Source: Candidatus Dormiibacterota bacterium (lineage in GTDB: Bacteria > Chloroflexota > Dormibacteria > Aeolococcales > Aeolococcaceae). Taken from it: a stretch of DNA of 5,278 nucleotides. Within the stretch, counting starts at the first letter, position 1. Every line of letters starts with the position of its first letter. A program made the translations under genes and the position numbers. Below are positions 5,227-5,278 of the stretch, one piece after another. Location: positions 4,792 to 10,069 of the forward strand of contig PLDZ01000068.1 of assembly GCA_003136295.1 (NCBI GenBank), read 5' to 3'. Below the pieces are notes generated by a model. That model saw only the letters and a program-made list of their open reading frames with translations. It did no database searches and was not told where the DNA came from.

Positions 5227-5278
5227 CCTCGGAGTCTCTATCTGCCTCCCTCGACCCTGACCGCCTGGCGCCGGAGCC
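5223..5278 (+). CDS. 5' end of a downstream gene, product unknown (runs off the window)
   Basis: GTG 5223 overlaps the TGA of the preceding gene as GTGA and is preceded by a GAGG Shine-Dalgarno. The frame stays open to the window edge, giving 18 residues that begin MTSESLSASLDPDRLAPE. This is too short to assign a family. The coupling suggests a functional partner of the unknown protein at 4531, and identifying this gene would be the best clue to that protein's job. Confidence 0.5.
   Translation, partial: MTSESLSASLDPDRLAPE

Noticed and set aside
1..5278. Mobile elements, CRISPR arrays, tRNA or rRNA genes, phage or defence genes
   Set aside because: No transposase or integrase motif, no regularly spaced direct repeats, and no tRNA- or rRNA-like conserved stretch was seen on either strand.

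Overview
This is a high-GC (roughly two-thirds G+C) bacterial chromosomal segment with tightly packed housekeeping genes. The protein families point to a high-GC, Chloroflexota- or Actinomycetota-like bacterium. The malate dehydrogenase resembles the LDH-like MDH of Chloroflexus. The succinate dehydrogenase subunits resemble the Sdh1-type enzymes of mycobacteria and relatives. Placement is by remembered family resemblance, not by a search. No mobile element, CRISPR array, tRNA or rRNA was seen.

Layout. (1) Bases 2-1820, plus strand: end of an energy-metabolism operon, with the 3' part of the succinate dehydrogenase/fumarate reductase flavoprotein, the complete iron-sulfur subunit, and a small single-membrane-span protein. 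They are joined by TAATG and TTGA stop/start overlaps. (2) 1832-2494, plus: a HAD sugar-phosphate phosphatase of the YniC/HxpB type. (3) 2481-3464, minus: malate dehydrogenase, converging on the phosphatase gene and overlapping it by 14 bp. (4) 3465-3695: a 231-bp divergent promoter region. (5) 3696-4436, plus: endonuclease III with catalytic Lys/Asp and a 4Fe-4S cluster motif. (6) 4448-5278, plus: a possible 28-codon leader ORF, an unrecognised 231-residue Ala/Arg-rich helical protein, and the first codons of another gene, each joined by a GTGA overlap.

Functionally, succinate dehydrogenase and malate dehydrogenase supply two TCA-cycle oxidations (succinate to fumarate, malate to oxaloacetate). 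Endonuclease III is base-excision repair. The phosphatase is probably a metabolite-repair or sugar-phosphate enzyme.

The most notable pattern is regulatory. The three recognised genes that appear to begin transcripts (phosphatase, mdh, nth) and the small ORF at 4448 each have a TAGNNT hexamer exactly 8 nt before the start codon. That is the arrangement expected for a -10 element giving a leaderless mRNA. In two cases the TAG of the hexamer is also the stop codon of the upstream gene. Operon-internal starts instead use stop/start overlaps, two of them with clear Shine-Dalgarno sequences. I see no convincing novel multi-gene system; the unknown protein at 4531 and the small membrane protein at 1560 are the least characterised genes.
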